Source: Leptodontidium sp. MPI-SDFR-AT-0119
Taxonomy: Eukaryota; Ascomycota; Leotiomycetes; Helotiales; Leptodontidiaceae
Reading direction: 5' to 3'
Length of the DNA stretch: 64,000 bases
Assembly: GCA_020726505.1 (NCBI GenBank)
Contig: JAHLEZ010000035.1
Coordinates: forward strand, 248,001 to 312,000
Shown here: piece after piece, positions 59,670 to 64,000 of the stretch
Layout of the letters: each line of letters opens with the position of its first letter
How positions within the stretch are numbered: the first letter of the stretch is position 1
The notes under the pieces: generated by a model
Seen by the model: only the letters and a program-made list of their open reading frames with translations
Databases searched by the model: none
What the model was told of the DNA's origin: nothing
Made by a program: the position numbers and the translations under genes

Positions 59670-60898
59670 ATGCCCATCGCAAAGAGTAACGGCAAGACCG
59701 TTCTGGTCACAGGAATCAACGGCTATATCGCCAGCGTCCTAGGTCTCCACCTCCTCTCTAAGGGCTACAGTCTGCGCGGGACGTCGCGGCGCGCAGCTTC
59801 AGCTGAGTCACTTCTGAAGGGACCATACGCAGCATACAGCGACCGTGTAAAGATATATGAAGTGCCAGACATGACGATAGACGGTGCCTTCGATGAAGCT
59901 GCAAAAGGCTTGCCCCTTAAACCAATTTTCGGAGCCACGTGCTAACCATCCCTCAAGGCGTCAACGGCATATTCCACACCGCATCACCAATCGACCTCTC
60001 TCTAACCGATTACTCCCAATTCATTACGCCAGCCATAATAGGTAACGAAGTGATCCTGGAGTCAGCTCGCAAAGCCGGTCCCCAATTGTCATCCGTCGTC
60101 ATTACCTCCTCAGCAGCTGCCGTATTCGACGGCAAAAAACCCGCTCCTTACGTTTTCACGGAAGCCGATTTCGCGAGATCTTCCCTGGAAAAAGCGGAAG
60201 CGGATAGGAAAGAGGGCGTTAAAACGAATCCAGGTATATTGTATGGTGCGAGTAAGGTGGCGGCTGAGAGAGCAGTTTGGAAATGGAGGGATGAGCATAA
60301 AGTAAGTTCACCATTCCCATCTTCCCCCTACCAAGAGTATGCAATTTTACCCAACGAGGAAAGATACCGTCTGACATATGTTTAGCCCAACTTCGCAATC
60401 TCAACAATCAATCCCTCCATCGTGATCGGTCCTCCCGTCTACCTTCCCAGCTCGGGGAGTCAGCTAAACGAGACTCTCAAACCACTCTTCGACATCTTCT
60501 CTGGAGCAACCAAAACTATTGGGCCTCCCATCGGCAGCGGCGGATTCGTCGACGTGCGGGACGTCGCATTCCTGCACACCTGGGCATTTGAAAACCCGAC
60601 AAAGGCAGACGGCGAGCGATTCTGTGCATGTCAGGGCTTTGCGCCGCTGCAGGCTGCGGCGGATATACTGAGGAGAGAGTACAAGGGGACGAGTATCGGT
60701 GAGAGGATCCCAGTCGGGGAGCCTGGTGTAGGGTATCAGGGGTATGACAGTGAGACAGGGAGGATAGTGGGTTTGGATTATCCTGAGGGGAAGTTAAGGG
60801 TTAGTGGGGAGAAGGCGACGAGGGTTACCGGTTTGCAGTATATTGATTTTGAGAGGAGTGTGCTCGATACTGCAAAGGTTTTGGAGGCGCTGTTTTAG
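59670..60898 (+). CDS. extended short-chain reductase (dihydroflavonol/methylglyoxal reductase-like), 364 aa, 3 exons
   Basis: Exons 59670-59907, 59958-60301 and 60386-60898. The N-terminus has the VLVTGINGYIAS nucleotide motif (Gly ~15, 18). The catalytic pair is in LYGASK (Tyr ~175, Lys ~179), with ITSSAAAVF just before. The product is close to the Gre2-type NADPH-dependent carbonyl reductases. Intron 2 is GTAAGT..TTTAG. Intron 1 (50 nt) must be a GC..AG intron: only the join AAAG|GC..CAAG|GC gives DEAAKGVNGIFHTASPID, and a GCTAAC branch site is present. Without it the frame stops at 59943. Confidence 0.85.
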
Positions 60899-62561
60899 GC
60901 CATGTAGGGAGGTGTCAACAGATAGGTTTGAATCATTCGATGCACGTTAAAAGAGAAATTGGGGGGTTTTCTGAATCTGAATTTACAGTATTGCAATTTT
61001 CGTAAAATCGTCACAACGCCATATAATACAGCCGAGTTTTTGGTAAACGACACTTCCCACTTGTCGAAACCACAATCTCAACTGTCAACCAATAGCAGAC
61101 CACGCCCCCCATTCACATTATACTTTTAGGAATTCGGCAGACACAAGTCATACTTGAAGTTCGAGAAGAAAGAGATAGAGAATAACCCTAACCTTAAGCT
61201 TCGTGAATGCGCTCGAGAAGTAACTTGAGGTACGCATGGTCGTAATCGGTAGTCGAGTAACTAGATCACAGATCAGTACAAGAATCATTTAAAATCACCC
61301 CGACTAGATCCATCTCCACATTCTCGTCTTGCATGGTGTTGGGCCTACAACGTTAAAACCCTTTTAATTGCACGTTCGAAAGAGAAGTAAGTTAACTTAA
61401 ATTAAGTTCACTAACCATCCGATTGTCTACAGAACCCAATTGGAGGTTGATAGTGAATAGCTAGGGAGAAGTTAAGCGCGATGTTCTACATAATCTACGG
61501 CCGGACCAACCCGATGTTGTCTCCCCGGCCGTTTGATATCTTAGGAGGTTGGTTTTCATTTATTGCGGCTGAGATTTACTGTAGAATCCCGATCAACGCC
61601 TTTAGCTATAACAGATTTGAGGCTACCTGTGAAGGGGTTGTGCCCGGTCTATTTGCTTTTACTAAGGGAATGCCTGTTATGCTGCTACAAAATACAATGA
61701 ATAGCTCGGGCTTAGTCAATGGTATGACTGCAACTGCAGAAAGCGCGATCTTAGATATCGATGTCAACACAAAAAATGGACCTCTATCAACGTCCAGCTA
61801 GGAAGGTTGAGGCCACTTTCTGGCGTCTGGCTACGCGAGCCTATTACCCTTGCCGATCTTCAAGCTTCTCTTCACAGAGATCTGCAAATTGAAATTTCGC
61901 GGCGAACAAATTGAGCAAAGCACCCTTCGGTAATGGGCTGCTTTTTGTCACACGACCCTCGGAACTAGTTAGATGGTGCTAGCGCAGCGTGACTGAAGCT
62001 GGTAGCTCCATCTGCTACTGACTCGCGAAGTGATGATGCGAAGGTCGAAGGCCTGTTTGACTCGTGCTCATGCTCGTGCGTCTAAATATTTTTCGTTGGC
62101 TGTAAGAAGGTCAATGATTTGCATTCGTGGAGCTATTTTTTTGTTCTTCGTGACTCGATCACTGAATGAAGAAGAGGACGGTGGATTTAAAGTTTGGCTA
62201 AAATCAAAGGAGTTGCGCCCTGTCGTTGCGCCGGCCCCACTCTTTCAGCGGAATTCCGCACGCTAATTTTCTCGCCTCACGACTCAGACAAGATTTTCAA
62301 CGATGAGAGCTTACCTGATTATAAATGCGAGCGGATTTCCGCCTCGGCCTGAGGTTCTGTTTGAGAGATGACGTAACCTATGACTTCTTTTGGGGCGAAT
62401 GCTGAGTTTCGGCCGTTAGGTGTTTGAATGATTAGTATGAGGCTGGAGTGAGAAGCGGATGAGGAAGTCAGAAGATTATATATAAGAAGTTCAATTCCAA
62501 GCTCTTCAATCTCCCATACAATTTCTCATTCTTCAATTCCCAACTAAACCCAACCGCAAAA
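60899..62561. other. intergenic with helicase-like relic
   Basis: Apart from the PIF1-like fragment listed separately, no gene was recognised. A TATATAAG box near 62477-62484 lies ~80 bp before the next gene. Confidence 0.4.
61481..61801 (+). mobile_element. PIF1/Helitron-type helicase fragment
   Basis: The frame reads VVPGLFAFTKGMPVMLLQNT, then SSGLVNGMTATAESAILDID. This is the C-terminal block of PIF1-like helicases as carried by fungal Helitrons and relatives (LTKGMPVMLLxN..tsxGLVNGmxGTaexxxLD). The Walker motifs and the rest are absent, so it is a fragment of a mobile element or of a degenerate helicase gene. Confidence 0.55.
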
Positions 62562-63414
62562 ATGGCCTTCACCGAGTTTGTCGTCCCAACATTGAAGACA
62601 GATCCCGTAACGGAAGCGACCTTCACCACCGAAATCGCACCCTTTCTTATTAATATCCTTGATACACACACCACTCCTCCCAAGGCCAAATATTTCGGGA
62701 AGATTCTTGTCGAGAATGGCAATGATGTGTCGGGGGAGTTCAGGCTTTGTATGGGGCTTGGTTCGTCATTTCCTCTTCCTTCTCCAACCCTCTTTCCCTT
62801 TCCTCTTGCTGTCTTCACCTCCGTCCCCGTCCTACTGCCATCTCTTTCCCCGCTCCCAGCGCTCGCGCAAATTCAAACATAGGCTGGTGCTGATGCTTCA
62901 ACAGAGTGGGAAGACGCCTCCCATTTCAACACCTTCATCGCATCAGAAAATTTCGAGACCTTCAAATCCATCGTGAAGCCTCACTCTGTTGCACCGCCAG
63001 TCCCACAGCTATATAATACGGATTTCGCTCCGATTCAGGTGTTTGAGAGTGCGTTGACGGAGGTGTGGCAGGTGAAGATTGGGGGAGAGGATAGAAAGGT
63101 AGTGGAGGCGACGGGGGCGTGGGAGAAATTTGTTAGTGCGGTCGCAGAAGCGGGTGGTGTGAATGGGAGTGGGACTAGTATTCAAGGGACGAGTGTAAAT
63201 CTAGAGGAGAAGCGGTGGGTTGGTGTGTTCGGGTGGGAGAGTAGTGAGGTGAGCTTGAAACATCTTTTGATTTTGTTAGTGGGTTAAGAACAGTTGGCTG
63301 ACTTTGAAATTTTAGATCAGAGAGAAAGTGCTTGGAAGTGCAGCTGTGAAGGAAGCGAAGAAGAGCCTGGACGTATTGTTGTGGAATACATTCGTTACTG
63401 CATTTGCGAAGTAA
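62562..63414 (+). CDS. uncharacterised protein, 213 aa, 3 exons
   Basis: Exons 62562-62760, 62905-63248 and 63316-63414 (introns GTTCGT..AACAG, phase 1, and GTGAGC..TTTAG, phase 0). The protein begins MAFTEFVVPTLKTDPVTEA and includes EWEDASHFNTFIASENFETF, a pattern like the W..xxxHxxFxxSxxF segment of dimeric alpha/beta-barrel (ABM-like) proteins, then a second similar half with WVGVFGWESSE and REKVLGSAAVKEAKKSL. This is suggestive of a tandem ferredoxin-like fold, not proof. No signal peptide. It is probably a small cytosolic enzyme or stress protein. Confidence 0.72.
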
Positions 63415-64000
63415 CTGTAGACAGCTATAGAAGAAATACCTTGAAATTCCCCTAATTCAAAGGCTTTCTTCACCAATGTGTTCTTCCTCCTATTTATTCC
63501 CTCATTCTCTCCTTTCTTCTCCGCCGCTCGCCGTTGAGTTTAGCCTTCGTAGCATTTATAAGAGTCTTCACGCTTAATGTTTAACGTCGTTAGTTGTAAC
63601 GGATGCTATACTAGTGGTTATAACTGTAAACTTATAATCCTAAATTAATTCCTTTAACACTAAAGCGATAAAGAGTCACATTTAAACCTTCTATCCTCCA
63701 GACGACCCTCATCATTTGGTGGTAAGACCCTTATTATCTAGATTATTATGCACTATCTAAGTGACTTTAAGCGGAGATTGCCCTCATTATTTAAATGGCT
63801 ATGCGTTATTTAAGTTGCACTTACAATTAAGTGGAAGGTGTGGTGTAGTATTACTAAGATCGCAACCATTATCAAGAAGAGGGATAATTTACTTACCCAC
63901 TCGTGATTATCCTTGTACCGTACATGGTTATATGGGAGAAATGCCTCGGGGAGATGAAAACCATCAACATCTTGCAAGGCATTAATTCAAAAGCGGCAAA
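63415..64000. other. AT-rich tail of the window
   Basis: A TA-rich stretch with loosely repeated units around CCTCATCATTTGG and CCTCATTATTTAAATGG (63700-63800). It is probably repeat-derived; no coding trace was recognised. Confidence 0.4.

Noticed and set aside
61185..61200. AACCCTAACC, a telomere-like bit.
   Set aside because: Barely two units; too short to mean anything, unlike the array at 16231-16290.

Overview
The window looks like nuclear DNA of a filamentous ascomycete (Pezizomycotina; Leotiomycetes is my weak guess from protein flavour). The reasons are genes split by 50-120 nt introns with GTRAGT/YAG borders, fungal-only families (fungalysin, DUF1961, Gal80-like oxidoreductase, an F-BAR/DEP/RhoGAP protein, a fungal ubiquitin-like/ankyrin protein), and decayed transposons whose stop codons fit C-to-T (RIP-type) mutation. 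No rRNA or convincing tRNA gene was seen. Exon borders were worked out by hand from reading frame and splice signals.

Left part (1-24 kb): the 3' end of a basic repeat protein; a four-helix membrane protein; two secreted Ser/Thr/Pro-rich surface proteins; a DUF1961 protein; a chymotrypsin-fold protease gene beside a large ubiquitin-like/zinc-ribbon/ankyrin gene (both minus strand); a Gal80-like oxidoreductase with telomere-like repeats in an intron; a membrane dipeptidase; and a Rho GTPase-activating protein.

Middle (24-48 kb): gene-poor, with a dispersed family of unrecognised proteins. Three members (about 42, 44 and 46 kb) are clearly related, one (35 kb) is probably related and one (27 kb) possibly. 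All have a very short first exon, a phase-0 intron and one large exon encoding basic and acidic low-complexity sequence around a short conserved core. Two further relics (about 33 and 40.5 kb) may belong. A 3.0-kb hAT transposon with a perfect 8-bp target-site duplication lies inside the cluster. This family is the best candidate here for something undescribed.

Right part (48-64 kb): a secreted fungalysin metalloprotease, a RIP-damaged piggyBac transposase, an F-box-like relic, a run of NAD(P)/flavin oxidoreductases (MDR, NmrA-like, truncated old yellow enzyme, extended SDR), Tc1/mariner and PIF1/Helitron-helicase fragments, and a three-exon gene of unknown function.
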